This document shows positions 35,382 to 45,907 of a DNA stretch of 64,000 nt, one piece after another (positions within the stretch are counted from its first letter, which is position 1; every line of letters starts with the position of its first letter). The stretch is from Albugo candida. Taxonomy: Eukaryota > Oomycota > Peronosporomycetes > Albuginales. The position numbers and the translations under genes are program-made. The stretch spans positions 124,001 through 188,000 of the forward strand of contig JBDOQK010000036.1 of NCBI GenBank assembly GCA_040437565.1, read 5' to 3'. The notes under the pieces were generated by a model. That model did not search any database. It worked only from the letters and a program-made list of their open reading frames with translations, and was not told the origin of the DNA.

Positions 35382-37352
35382 TCATTCACGACGAAAAGTC
35401 TGTACGTGGTTCTTGTGCGCTCGCTGCAAAATATATCGAGCTCGTTCTCCAGCGGCTTGGACGCGATCATTATTCGGATAAACACATAGAGGAAGTGCGT
35501 TCCAATTCGCGTAAAGTAATTCTATCTTCATTCCGGGCTTTCGTTCCGTGCATTGATCGACTTCAGTGGCAATGAAATATCGCATCGCAGAATCTGTACA
35601 CTCTTTGGCTTCTTCGCAGAGTGTGGTAGACTCTGTGACTTGACTCGTATTTTGCACCTCAAATCCGAGCAAGTAATATCCGCTTGTACCTGAAGCGTTT
35701 ATTCCCGGTATCAATACCGGGTGCGGATGAACCGATCGAATTGGAATTGCGACTTCTAATGATTCGACCAATTTGCGTAATCGGCTAGCAATGTAATTTG
35801 ACCATTGATCCAGATCTTCTTCGTGCAAAGCTTCCACTTTCATAACGAGATAATGATCATAACGTACGATAAATTCCGACGGAGTGAATAAATTCTGCCA
35901 GTTTCCAAAAGCGTATTTTTCAGCAATATTTTCAACAATACACCTTCCCCGCTTAAACTCTTCTTGCATAATACGCAGGGTAGCTCGACTCACGTTAACA
36001 GCAGAATTCACAGAAGGATAACCGGGTGTTATTATCGGCATCAAATGAGCTCGATCGTGATGATTGGTCTGTGGACACCATTGTACTCCGTCGCCTTCTA
36101 TTCCATTCAGTCGATATGGTCGAGCAATCCACACAGGCGTTGGCCACGTCCATTCCGAAAATACCACAAAGAAGCGATAAAGGAGGACTGATACTGACGC
36201 CTCAGGGAGCATTTGGCAGATAAATACAGCCAAAACTGTCCATGATATTCCACCGAGAAATCCTGTTTTATTGGAGTAAATTCCACGTCGTTTAGCCCAC
36301 AAACGAATGATCCGCACAAACGACCGAAATGCGCATTCATTGGGTACCAGTTCAAGTATCAACGAAGAAACCCGTGCGACCGACATGGAACGCATCGAAA
36401 TCGAGTCCATTCCAGCAAGGATTTCATCGCAATAAAGTGGAAGGTGTGCTGGGACTTTCTCTTCGGTCGATCTCGCTAGTAAGAAATCAATGTGTACGCC
36501 ATTTAATTTGAACGCTAATATAGGAACTGTTGCTTTTTTCATGGCGACCAACTTGGTGATTTTGGAGTTGGGAAGATTTGATAAAAACCCATATAAGTCG
36601 GTTAGAAAACAATCCAGGGTCACAAAATTAGGAGCAAATGCAACAATGTCCAAGTCAGAATCGGAAAATCCTGCTTTGAGGTGCCAGCTTCCACCTATAA
36701 GAAGGGAGATTTTGCTGTCGGGATGATCTGGAAACTTTTGAGAAAGCCATAGATCCACCACACGATGAAGCTCTTCGATTGCCAAATGACGGAGACTTAG
36801 ATCTTCTGATTTTGGAAGCTTGGCGATTGCTTGAAAGTGTCTCAAGAGCGTGGTGGTGTTTTGTACATCGAATTCGGACGCTGGTCCCAAAAAAACTGGT
36901 TGTACGACCGGATGTAGAAATGGAGCTAGGGACGCTTTGGTACGAATCGGTGTGGTTGGAACGTTGGAAATGGTCAAGGAAGGACTTGTGGCAGTTTGTG
37001 TTCTTAAGTTGGTGCACACAGTTTTATTGTACGCATCATGCGTCCCATTTGGACTTACTGGACTCAATTCAAGCGCATGATCATGTTCCTCCAAGCTAGT
37101 TGAGGACGCGGAACTCACTGAACTGGCCTCCCATTGACTACTGTTTGATGAGTGTATTGTGGAGCAGTTGGATAGAAATGAGGAAGCGTGATTACGACGT
37201 AGGTCGCACGGAGTTTCCTCCGGCTTTCTCAATTCAGTTATGCTTTCCGATGCTTTTGTTGCTTCGTTCGGTATTGTGGGTGGACCTCGAGCAATTGTGC
37301 TCCATGGTACTGATCCGTACGGTGTCACGCGTGTTATAGTTATGTCGCTCAT
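35382..37352 (-). CDS. PAP: Canonical nuclear poly(A) polymerase
   Basis: It adds poly(A) tails to mRNA 3' ends. The ATG at 37352 gives MSDITITRVTPYGSV, fitting the family's short 'YG(I/V)T' start. 656 residues in one exon. A Ser/Thr/His-rich insert of about 120 residues follows the start, absent from animal PAP. The nucleotidyltransferase core has GGSWHLKAGFSDSDLD (GS and the DxD pair) and HIDFLLAR (third Asp), then the central domain (SFVRIIRLWAKRRGIYSNKTGFLGG, HLMPIITPGYP) and the RNA-binding domain. An alternative 3' end exists: a donor at 35405 and a pyrimidine-rich acceptor at 35341 would join an exon ending at 35275 with tail IFKSRNRKRT, basic like a nuclear signal. I cannot choose between the two ends. 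Confidence 0.92.
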   Translation of the reverse strand: MSDITITRVTPYGSVPWSTIARGPPTIPNEATKASESITELRKPEETPCDLRRNHASSFLSNCSTIHSSNSSQWEASSVSSASSTSLEEHDHALELSPVSPNGTHDAYNKTVCTNLRTQTATSPSLTISNVPTTPIRTKASLAPFLHPVVQPVFLGPASEFDVQNTTTLLRHFQAIAKLPKSEDLSLRHLAIEELHRVVDLWLSQKFPDHPDSKISLLIGGSWHLKAGFSDSDLDIVAFAPNFVTLDCFLTDLYGFLSNLPNSKITKLVAMKKATVPILAFKLNGVHIDFLLARSTEEKVPAHLPLYCDEILAGMDSISMRSMSVARVSSLILELVPNECAFRSFVRIIRLWAKRRGIYSNKTGFLGGISWTVLAVFICQMLPEASVSVLLYRFFVVFSEWTWPTPVWIARPYRLNGIEGDGVQWCPQTNHHDRAHLMPIITPGYPSVNSAVNVSRATLRIMQEEFKRGRCIVENIAEKYAFGNWQNLFTPSEFIVRYDHYLVMKVEALHEEDLDQWSNYIASRLRKLVESLEVAIPIRSVHPHPVLIPGINASGTSGYYLLGFEVQNTSQVTESTTLCEEAKECTDSAMRYFIATEVDQCTERKPGMKIELLYANWNALPLCVYPNNDRVQAAGERARYILQRAHKNHVQTFRRE

Positions 37353-38341
37353 ATGAAGTATGGGTAAGTTTTGAAGGAGTACTGGCTGCGTGTAGATGCC
37401 GGGCAAAGCGTGGGTCAGTGCGGTATGTTTGAGGGTACTCGACTCAAGTACGTTAGTATTTTGTGAATTTGCGCAGAACGGACTTGAACACTGTAACTTT
37501 TACTTTTCTGTGTGTGATTTTAAGGTTTATTGTGAATGAACCTATGAAATGTCACACCGCGCTTTTGCATGCGAAGAATATAAATGAGAGAATGAGGAAC
37601 GTGCCTACATAAGTTGTACATAAGGGGGTATGGAAAAAAAGAAGAGAGTGCGACACACGTTCTATACAACGCTTCTCGATCTTTGACATTATGGATCGAT
37701 CCTTCAAGTGCGTTCCGTATTAAACGGTGCAACTATACTTTGTCATGATAATATATTGAAGTCCACGAAAAGCTACGATCGCGTAAGAAAAACAAAACTG
37801 TCGCTCTGGCTTCTTTTGTAATAGGGATCAGGCTGTTTCCTTCGAATAAGATGCACTCATCATCATAAGGAATGACGTTGCTTAGTTTCGGAGGGCTCTC
37901 AAGTGATCTAAATGAGTATAGAAGAAGCTTGTTCAGAACACCTGACGTGGACGAGGTTTTTCACTGAGCAAATTCCCTAAAAGTTGCGTCGTTTGTGAGT
38001 TAACACCCTTCCGTTAGAAGCATCTTTTATGTCAAAAAGACCGGTGACAAATAGCTACTGACTCGATCGTAACGTACAATCTGTATCAGAGCTATTTTCT
38101 TTTCTTTTCTCTGCACAACCCGAAGAAAACTAGTCAGGGAGCATCCAAAAAAATTAAGTTGGAGAAAACAACGCATGCGACAAATTTTTCATCGTATTTT
38201 CCTCTTTAGGCTCTCTTTCTGTATCATACGGAGACAAATACCAAAACTCCTCGCCTTCAGAATTACAGTATCAGAGATGCACTGTACTTACTTTATACCG
38301 GTAACGCATCTCTCTTTCGTACTTAAGTGAGGCGCCGGGTA
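37353..38341. other. Intergenic region between divergent PAP and MAPK genes
   Basis: No open frame with any family resemblance is present. A pyrimidine-rich patch (ttttcttttcttttctctgc, about 38097-38116) lies upstream of the kinase gene and may belong to its promoter or 5' leader. Confidence 0.45.
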
Positions 38342-41300
38342 ATGACGCAATACAAAGAATCGGATCTTGATGCCAATTTGTCGCCGTCAAAATCCCAACT
38401 TCCACACGTTCCAATCCGCTCCAAAGAACATCAATCAGCAGGCCGTCACTTGAACCCTGCATCTGATTCTTCCATCTTAACTATCCATAACTATAAGCAT
38501 ACTTTAGCGCAAGATCAACAAAACTTAAAATGGGTGCCAATCGTATGGGAAGGTCCCATACGTCGTAAAAGCGAGTGGATGCCGCGATGGGAAGAGCAAT
38601 TTATGCTTTTGCGGGGCCAAAAGCTTTATTTCATTGAATCCAGATCCAAATTAGACCAATGGAAAGCGTACGAAGAGCAAGTATCACTCCATTTACGCCA
38701 TTTTCGTCCAATCCAATCGGAGCAAAAACCCGACATGCAACGAAGTTCGCTTCCGTCTGTGAATTCTCTCATAAGCTCTTTGGTAACGCGGATGTACACG
38801 ATGACGCATGTGTGCATGGAAGACGTGGGGCGATTGCATGGATTCCATCTGTGTGTCCAAGAGAAGAAATCAAAGCTTCATATTGCCACAGAGACAGAAC
38901 TTGAGCGAATTGTTTGGATGCATTTGCTTTCTGCCGCTTTGCATCAGAATGCAGCCGTCTGCCAGCGCGTGGAAGAGCTTCCCGAGCGACATGTGCATGA
39001 GATGGTTTCATTGGCGTGCGTGAAGACGCTTATTGGAACAGCCATTCAAGTAAATCTCGTCTCCTTCTATCAAGCGTGGGCTGAATTGGAACATCGTCGA
39101 GGAAACTTTGCCAATGTGATTCCATTTCTGCATCCGAATGTGAGAATTACGTCCAACTACCCGCCAAGTGTTCCGATTTCCGGGGAATTTTACGGGTTGT
39201 ATGATGGCTTTCTCACATTTCTGACCACATTGCATGTGACTATGAGTATATCCCACCATCATATCAATTGCATTGTGCGTAAAGACGACCTTGCTGTGAT
39301 CAGTGGCCGTGAAAGCATCACGAATGAGAAGAATCATCGTTCTTTCCGTCATACTTGGAAGCACGCATTGAGATTCGAGAGAGATGGACGGATAAGTCAT
39401 ATTCACATTGTTGGAGATAAGACGGCTGCAGCGGTAGCATTTGGATCGCATGTGTTGGGGCCTTCGTTGGAGCTTCCTCATGATCAAGATGCGTCGACCG
39501 TGTCTTGTCCACCGGGCACGCTTCGAGTTGTATGCGTCTCTGCTAGAAATTTGACTGGTGGTAGGAAGCGGCCACTGAGTGCGTCAACAGCACTTCGATT
39601 GCATCTGACGATTGGCAAGCCACCACAATCAATTCGTAAAAGTGAATCATGCTTGACGCACCGCTCGCTGGTGGCTGCAGCAGCACAACGGGCACAGCAG
39701 CTTGTAGATAGGAGCCAGAAAGACCATGAAGGTGGTGATGCAAGCAGCGATGCCCTGGGGGCTTTGCCATTGTCTGAGCATGTTGGAGGTTTTCGTAAGG
39801 TGTATGCAACATCGGTGACAAAGAACGGGAAGGGTGGCTGTAATCCATTTTGGGCTGAAAGGATTGATGTCCCGCTGAGCGGATACGTTCCTGGAGCGAT
39901 TTCATGTCTTTTTGTCGAAGTGTGGACGGTCGCGTTGCTTGGTGACGAGCTCATTAGATGCACAAAAGTTAATTTGGCCGAGTTTTTCCTAAAAAGCGTG
40001 TCTGATGATCAAGCAGAGGTGGCAAAGGCTGTGCTTCCTCAATGGTACAACTTGTACCATCCAGATCATGCAGAATTTTTGGCAAGAAGTGCTCCTCCAA
40101 CGTCGACTGAAAGTTGCGGGCAGATACAACTGAGTGTCAGTTTCTCTCCATACGCTCACGAAACGGCCTCTCCGGAGCGAGTTGCAGAAGGCGATTTCGA
40201 GCTGAGAGAACCGGATGTGACTAAGGATACGTCAGATTCAATTCGAACAAGTGTACATCGATTGGAACAGCTCTATTCACTTGTCCAGGATGATACGGAA
40301 GTTGGAGAGGAAGGTTGTGAAACGATACCTTCTCTGAGTAAGGAAGCAGAGTCCGAGCGATGGAAGGATGACTTTCACACATTCACAGTTGCTTCGACGA
40401 GATTCCAGGTATATCGGCGATATCAGCTAATTCGTCCGATTGGACATGGCGCCTACGGTGTGGTCATTGCTGCGAGTGATCAAATCTCTGGCAATTCGGT
40501 CGCTATAAAAAATATTCCGAAAACATTCGACGATTTGGTGGATGCTAAACGAATAGTTCGTGAGATCCGACTGATGCGTCATTTGAAACATCCGAATATC
40601 ATCTCCGCACTCGATGTGATGCGGCCGCCTTCGATCGTTGACTTTGATGATACTTACATTGTCACTGAACTGATGGAAACGGATCTTCACCGCGTCATCA
40701 ACTCTAAAGAACCGCTGTCCAGCGATCAAATCGCTTACATGACATACCAAATGCTCTGTGCGCTACGATACATGCACTCGGCTCAAGTCATCCATCGAGA
40801 TATAAAGCCTTCCAATATATTGGTGAATCGTGATTGTCTTATCAAAATTTGCGATTTTGGACTTGCTCGTGGCTTCAGTTATAACGATCAGGATCCGGAT
40901 GAATCGATGGACACAAATCTCGCTTTGACTGAATACGTTGTAACGCGATGGTATCGTGCGCCTGAGCTGTTGTTGGCTAGTCGATACAGCACAGTCATTG
41001 ACGTTTGGGCTGTCGGATGTATCCTTGTCGAAATGTTCACTCGAAAAGCGCTTTTCCCTGGTCATGATCACGTGCACCAGCTAAGCTTGATTCTGCAGCT
41101 TGTTGGTTCACCAAAATCACCAGAAGAGGTGGATTTCGTCACGAATCAGAAGGCGAGACGTTGGATCGCCAAGCAGCCACATTACGATAAGAAGTTGTTG
41201 ACATCTGTGTGTCCATCTGCATCGGAACAAGCGATTGATTTGATGAATAAACTGCTGCGCTTTGATCCTCGACAGCGAATCTCCATCGATAAAGCCATAG

Positions 41301-41578
41301 CTCATCCGTTTCTCGCGCCTTTTCGGAGCCCTGAAATCTCGGAGAGCCTTGCTGATACTGTTTTCGACTTTGGTTTTGAACATCCCGAATCGGGACAGTC
41401 GGAATTGACTCAACAAATGCTGCGGCAGCTGATTTTCGAGGATGTTTGTGCGTTTCATCCAGAAGCAATGAGTGAGCTAGACGAGTACATTCGGAAAAGA
41501 CAGTCATCTTTAGTGCCGGAGGAACCTTTGGACGTTTTCGAAGACACGCGCGAGGAGAGTAGCGATGTCGTATCTTGA
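38342..41578 (+). CDS. Four-domain MAP kinase: PH, NTF2/SnoaL-like, C2-like, ERK-type kinase
   Basis: A single exon of 1,078 residues from the ATG at 38342. An N-terminal PH domain (about 65-210, WEGPIRRKSEWMPRWEEQFMLL) is followed by a SnoaL/NTF2-like domain (about 225-375, with FLHPNVRITS and the paired HTWKHALRFERDGRI strand), then a C2-like domain (about 390-570, starting GTLRVVCVSARNLTGG). The kinase lies at about 694-990: glycine loop GHGAYG from 701, catalytic HRD Asp820, DFG, and the activation-loop TEY at 863-865 of the ERK class. An acidic tail follows. Lipid- and membrane-binding modules on a MAP kinase suggest recruitment to membranes. The gene converges on the tetra-CNB gene, with 112 bp between the stops. 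Confidence 0.95.
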   Translation: MTQYKESDLDANLSPSKSQLPHVPIRSKEHQSAGRHLNPASDSSILTIHNYKHTLAQDQQNLKWVPIVWEGPIRRKSEWMPRWEEQFMLLRGQKLYFIESRSKLDQWKAYEEQVSLHLRHFRPIQSEQKPDMQRSSLPSVNSLISSLVTRMYTMTHVCMEDVGRLHGFHLCVQEKKSKLHIATETELERIVWMHLLSAALHQNAAVCQRVEELPERHVHEMVSLACVKTLIGTAIQVNLVSFYQAWAELEHRRGNFANVIPFLHPNVRITSNYPPSVPISGEFYGLYDGFLTFLTTLHVTMSISHHHINCIVRKDDLAVISGRESITNEKNHRSFRHTWKHALRFERDGRISHIHIVGDKTAAAVAFGSHVLGPSLELPHDQDASTVSCPPGTLRVVCVSARNLTGGRKRPLSASTALRLHLTIGKPPQSIRKSESCLTHRSLVAAAAQRAQQLVDRSQKDHEGGDASSDALGALPLSEHVGGFRKVYATSVTKNGKGGCNPFWAERIDVPLSGYVPGAISCLFVEVWTVALLGDELIRCTKVNLAEFFLKSVSDDQAEVAKAVLPQWYNLYHPDHAEFLARSAPPTSTESCGQIQLSVSFSPYAHETASPERVAEGDFELREPDVTKDTSDSIRTSVHRLEQLYSLVQDDTEVGEEGCETIPSLSKEAESERWKDDFHTFTVASTRFQVYRRYQLIRPIGHGAYGVVIAASDQISGNSVAIKNIPKTFDDLVDAKRIVREIRLMRHLKHPNIISALDVMRPPSIVDFDDTYIVTELMETDLHRVINSKEPLSSDQIAYMTYQMLCALRYMHSAQVIHRDIKPSNILVNRDCLIKICDFGLARGFSYNDQDPDESMDTNLALTEYVVTRWYRAPELLLASRYSTVIDVWAVGCILVEMFTRKALFPGHDHVHQLSLILQLVGSPKSPEEVDFVTNQKARRWIAKQPHYDKKLLTSVCPSASEQAIDLMNKLLRFDPRQRISIDKAIAHPFLAPFRSPEISESLADTVFDFGFEHPESGQSELTQQMLRQLIFEDVCAFHPEAMSELDEYIRKRQSSLVPEEPLDVFEDTREESSDVVS

Positions 41579-41690
41579 ACGACTTAATTCAGAATGGTTG
41601 CTTCCGAGTCGTGAGAGCCCGATCTGTCGAGAAGGATGCAAAGGTGGAGTTTTGTGCTAGATTGTGAGCGCGTGATTGTAGTGTCGAGAA

Positions 41691-44471
41691 TCATGGGCAA
41701 TTTTTGTTGGAGGAAGTCTGAGGTCCGCAGACTTTGATTTTGTTGGGACGTTGGCGTGACTTGGTCTTGCAGCACATCAAGTCGGTGATATTGCCAGTTG
41801 TGCTCTTCTTGTGGAGCCGTCGAGATAATTGTGACGCTTGGAGTGAATTATCAGCCCATTCGTGGGCTTCACGACACAACTTGCAAGTGCATCCTTTTTT
41901 GCATAAAGATGGAAGACAAGATACTCCATCTTGAGACGAAGCGTTTGTAATCTTCGTTATGTGTGAAAGAGAGACCCAGGGTTTCTCGATGGCATGATAG
42001 ATTGGAAACCGTTGTTTTCGTACTGCTTTCATATTCCACTGGTGACTTTCAATCAATGCAGTACGCAATGTCCTTAAATTGTCGACAGCAATCCGTTTCC
42101 ATCGGTCCTCTAGAAGCTCCAATATCACTACTTCTGATTGACACATATACACAGTTGACGTGTGATTGCTCATCGCTGAATTTTGTTCAAGATGGCAATC
42201 GCACTCTTCTGAATCATCCAACTTTGCGTGTAGATTCCCCGTCAAAAAAAAGCCATGTTGCCCGATCGTTGCCACACGCACGAGTCCTTCTTTGTCAATA
42301 TGTTGTGTTTCCAGACTGTTGACAGACCCGGGTTGTTTACTCCTTTTAAAAGCATCTCTGCTGTTGAGGCTTTGGTCATCCATTATACGGCAGGAAGATG
42401 CTTCCACAATCGGTCGTCGAAGATAGACGCCTACTTCACCGCTCTGTACAATAAAGAGCGAGTTGGAAGCGTGAGGAAATGCATGCCGAGCATCGCAAAT
42501 TTTTTCTTGCGCATCATAAGCCAGACGAACGCAATGCATGAAATCGCACTGAGCCATGAAACTGACTTTGGTTAAACCTCGAGCTCGATCGACCATAGCA
42601 TGACGAAGGGATACTTCGGGTAAAGCCTTGCGGAGGCATTCGATGTGTGGTCGCTCGATCACAAGCAAGTCACTATCACAAGCTGCGACGGCTGAAGCTG
42701 AACGAGGAAGCGATGCTGCTAGCGCAAGCTCTCCAAATACGGAACCGGCCGGTAATGTAGCTAAGATTACTTGTGGCTTCTTAGCATCTGTACACTCGGC
42801 GCCCGTCGAGTTTTCTGCTAGACCGCGACGAATCGGTGCGTCTTCGGACACAATGTGTACACTCCCGCAGAGAATAAGGAATGCTTTGTTTTCAACTTTG
42901 CCTTGCTCAAATATAATGGTGTTTTTCTGAGTATGAATAAATCCAATATACTTGGACAATTCAAGTGCCACTTTGCGTTGCTCCATCTGACGAGGGATAT
43001 TGAAATTTTTAAGAAGTATGGTTGTATCCAGCACACGTGCGATGAAATTCACATCCGCGATAGTCCGCATACTAGGCGCAAGCGTGAGAATTCTACGAGC
43101 CTCGGATCGTAACATGCTCAGTGAAGGCAAAGCCGATATTCCACATATGGCACGTAAAGTGATGGGATCAAAATAAGATGAAAGTTGACACTTCTGGTTT
43201 AATTCGCGAAGAACTGTTGAGTAGATGTTGTCACCATTAAGCTTTTCATTATATGCTGTTTGGAAGGTCTTGAGAAATTTGACAAGGTGATGAGATACTT
43301 TCGGATTTGTAAGATGAAGATTCCGAGCATTGCGGGCCAAGTTCCATTCTGCTGCGAGAAAAGTTGCAATGGCGTCTTCTGCGTCGGAATCTACTTGCGT
43401 ATTTCCGAGTCGTAGACAGTTGTGGTACATTTCGCGCGTGAATACCATACATATAACTTTATCTAAGCCGTCGCATTTGGTGTGTAAATCAGAAGGAAGC
43501 CGTTTATGATACCTATGACTGTTGACACTTGCGTTTGCTGATGATATGGCAATCACATGAGCTGTTCGAGAGCGATTCAATAGACCCATCTCTCCAATAC
43601 AACAAATGTCGTGTTTTTCGGCCACGACAACTGAGCGTACCTTAAATAAGGGAGCGGTTGCTTCCGTGTCCAATCCCAAGCCATCGATTTCTTCAAGATT
43701 CGCTTCTATGCTCGAGTCTTCCTCCTCGGGAATGATTTCGTCATAACACACTTTTACGGAGCCTTGGACCAATACGTACATTTTATCATCTTTATCGTGC
43801 TGCCGGCAGATTGCTTCGCCTTCCTCAAAAAATCTTAACGAGCAATGATTAATCAAGTATTGATGCTGCTGAGAAGAAAGATGCTTGAGAATACCGCAGG
43901 ACCCGAGTGTATTCTCCAAGCGAAGTTGACAGCGAAACCAGAGAAGTAGGAGTAATTCATCAAATAAAGCCAAAGCTTCATGCTGACGAATAACATAACA
44001 AGAGGCACCATCTGCTCCTAAAGCTACAGCGTTGACTTCGCTTGGCCCGACTCCAAAAAGGCTCATTTCTCCAAAACACTCGAATGGCTCATACGTCCAG
44101 ACATTTATTTCTGCTTTACCTGCACTCATAGCTGCCATTCGCGCTACGACCGCATTGAAAGAGTTTTGGCTGTTCCATTGGCGTTGTGTCAATCCAACCT
44201 GACCAGATTCGACAAAATAAATAGCTTTTTCAAGGTTTCCTTGTCTGAATATGTTTTCACCCTCACGAAATACAATAGGTTCCAATGCAGTGACCAATTC
44301 AGATTCATGTTCTGGATTATGCAAAAGAAGTTGTTGCAGTACGGGAACACGTTCGAGAAGTGTCAGCTTCTTATCGAGTATGTTGATGTGATATGTTGAT
44401 GCACGAAAACTCTGCGCTCCTTTCAGTTCACTCATTCTTGGGCGTCGTGGTGACACATGCGGAAGCACCAT
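41691..44471 (-). CDS. Protein with four cyclic-nucleotide-binding domains, no kinase
   Basis: A single exon; the first ATG in frame is at 44471, giving 926 residues. Four CNB folds can be seen at about residues 45-180, 195-345, 495-625 and 635-790. Each begins with the FxxGExIfrqGd-like entry (GENIFRQGN, GEAICRQHDKDD, NTIIFEQGKV and a diverged fourth). The third has the best phosphate-binding cassette, FGELALAASLPRSASA, around residue 578. The second keeps GEMGLLNRSRTAHV with Arg. The first lacks the cassette Arg. No catalytic, membrane or channel segment is present, and the C-terminus is Lys/Cys-rich. It may be a cAMP/cGMP-responsive scaffold or PKA-R-like regulator. Confidence 0.9.
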   Translation of the reverse strand: MVLPHVSPRRPRMSELKGAQSFRASTYHINILDKKLTLLERVPVLQQLLLHNPEHESELVTALEPIVFREGENIFRQGNLEKAIYFVESGQVGLTQRQWNSQNSFNAVVARMAAMSAGKAEINVWTYEPFECFGEMSLFGVGPSEVNAVALGADGASCYVIRQHEALALFDELLLLLWFRCQLRLENTLGSCGILKHLSSQQHQYLINHCSLRFFEEGEAICRQHDKDDKMYVLVQGSVKVCYDEIIPEEEDSSIEANLEEIDGLGLDTEATAPLFKVRSVVVAEKHDICCIGEMGLLNRSRTAHVIAISSANASVNSHRYHKRLPSDLHTKCDGLDKVICMVFTREMYHNCLRLGNTQVDSDAEDAIATFLAAEWNLARNARNLHLTNPKVSHHLVKFLKTFQTAYNEKLNGDNIYSTVLRELNQKCQLSSYFDPITLRAICGISALPSLSMLRSEARRILTLAPSMRTIADVNFIARVLDTTILLKNFNIPRQMEQRKVALELSKYIGFIHTQKNTIIFEQGKVENKAFLILCGSVHIVSEDAPIRRGLAENSTGAECTDAKKPQVILATLPAGSVFGELALAASLPRSASAVAACDSDLLVIERPHIECLRKALPEVSLRHAMVDRARGLTKVSFMAQCDFMHCVRLAYDAQEKICDARHAFPHASNSLFIVQSGEVGVYLRRPIVEASSCRIMDDQSLNSRDAFKRSKQPGSVNSLETQHIDKEGLVRVATIGQHGFFLTGNLHAKLDDSEECDCHLEQNSAMSNHTSTVYMCQSEVVILELLEDRWKRIAVDNLRTLRTALIESHQWNMKAVRKQRFPIYHAIEKPWVSLSHITKITNASSQDGVSCLPSLCKKGCTCKLCREAHEWADNSLQASQLSRRLHKKSTTGNITDLMCCKTKSRQRPNKIKVCGPQTSSNKNCP

Positions 44472-45117
44472 CGCGTCTTCGTCCAATGACCGACTGATTA
44501 ATTATTCGTCGGACCATGAGCCACAGCAAATCACAATTTAAGTGCATCTAAAAATAATTGCATCGTTGGTTTAGCTTTATTTAACCGTACCGTGAGATTT
44601 TTGTTTTGTTCTGTTCAAGAAAACCGGTTTCATTCATGGATCATGTCCTTCGATATTAAGTTGAAGTTTGCTTAGAATGGCAATTACCTGCGATTATCAA
44701 CTACTTACATCTATCTGCATATTCGATCGATATGTGCATGCTTTTTTCTACTTTGCCGATATGATGCGAGAAAAAGCAGCTGTTACGTGTGCGGTGTAGA
44801 AGTCAGATCTGCAAATGAAGAAGAGCAACATTCGGACCGTGAGACTGTTGCCTCTGTTAACCCTGATTACCGAGACCATTAAAAATTTACTTCTAGCCAC
44901 CACCGACCTTCTCCCATATTTGGAGAAAAAAATGCGTTGGACACATGTCAATGTAATTGCGTTACACCATTTACACAATCTCGTTACAACTGATCAACTA
45001 TAGAAAAGTTTAACGATACACGATTTCTTCTCTCCGATTAGGGTTAACAATACCCTTCCCCTAGCTCAAGTTGTTCAATTTGAGTCAGAAGTTTAAAATA
45101 CGATTTGATCGTACACC
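44472..45117. other. Intergenic region
   Basis: Two short plus-strand frames around 44760-45003 read as possible protein but have no joined structure or resemblance, so no gene is called. Confidence 0.4.
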
Positions 45118-45907
45118 ATGGCGGTTGCGACGGTACCAACGATATTAAGATCTCCTTCTCCTGACCGACCAGGTAGCTAGCTCCATGTAACATCTGTCTC
45201 ATCCCACATCTGAACTCTCCTTGTTTTTGTCAGTGATCATTTTGGACTGGGACGATACACTTTTACCAACATCGGCGCTAACACATTTGGGAATCGCCGG
45301 GGATGATTCGCATCGCGCAACCTCACTTTTCGAAGAGGTATGTAATTGCCAAACTGGCCCCATCGTGCCTGAACTAAGTATTGAATTGTAGGATCGAATC
45401 GCTTTGGATCTCCTGAGTGCGCAAGTCAAATTGTTTCTTGAGAGATGTATCGAATCCGCGGAATGCTACATTATAACCAATTCGGAGGACGGATGGGTCC
45501 ACAGATCATGCAAATTATTTATCCCAGATGTGCTACCGCTGCTTGAGTGCATTCCCGTCATTTCCGCTTGCAGCAAATACGCATTGCAGTATCCATGGAG
45601 ACCATTACAGTGGAAGATAGCTGCATTCCGCGACCTCTTATTAGATTACAGCCCAGATCACCCACAACATGATGAATCCAATGCGTTCCGACACATCATA
45701 GCGTTTGGTGATGCCGACTCAGATCGTGAGGCGATACACACCGTAGGTGGACGCATGAAAAACTGCATAGTCAAGTCGATTCAATTTGTACCAAATCCTG
45801 ATTTGCAACAATTACACAAGCAATTGAGCTGGATGAACAAATTCATGGACGAGCTCCAAATGCATCCAAAACCACTGGATCTTGTAATTTCAAAGAAAAT
45901 GTTATGA
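45118..45907 (+). CDS. HAD-like hydrolase domain protein
   Basis: Three exons: 45118-45172, 45234-45337 and 45392-45907, with introns of 61 and 54 bp, giving 224 residues. Exon 2 carries the haloacid-dehalogenase motif I as ILDWDDTLLPTSAL, with both nucleophile-type Asp residues. Motif II is likely IITNSEDGWV, and a later IAFGDADSDREAI matches motif IV with acidic residues. There is no clear cap domain and no membrane segment. It is likely a small phosphatase, or a protein that binds phosphate esters. The substrate is unknown. Confidence 0.75.

Noticed and set aside
35252-35485. A minus-strand frame overlapping the end of poly(A) polymerase
   Set aside because: It is the shifted frame of the same region. 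Only the unspliced end, or the splice at 35405/35341, gives a product joined to PAP.
44815-45003. A Leu-rich small open frame between the CNB and HAD genes
   Set aside because: No resemblance, and adjacent frames are equally open. It may be chance.
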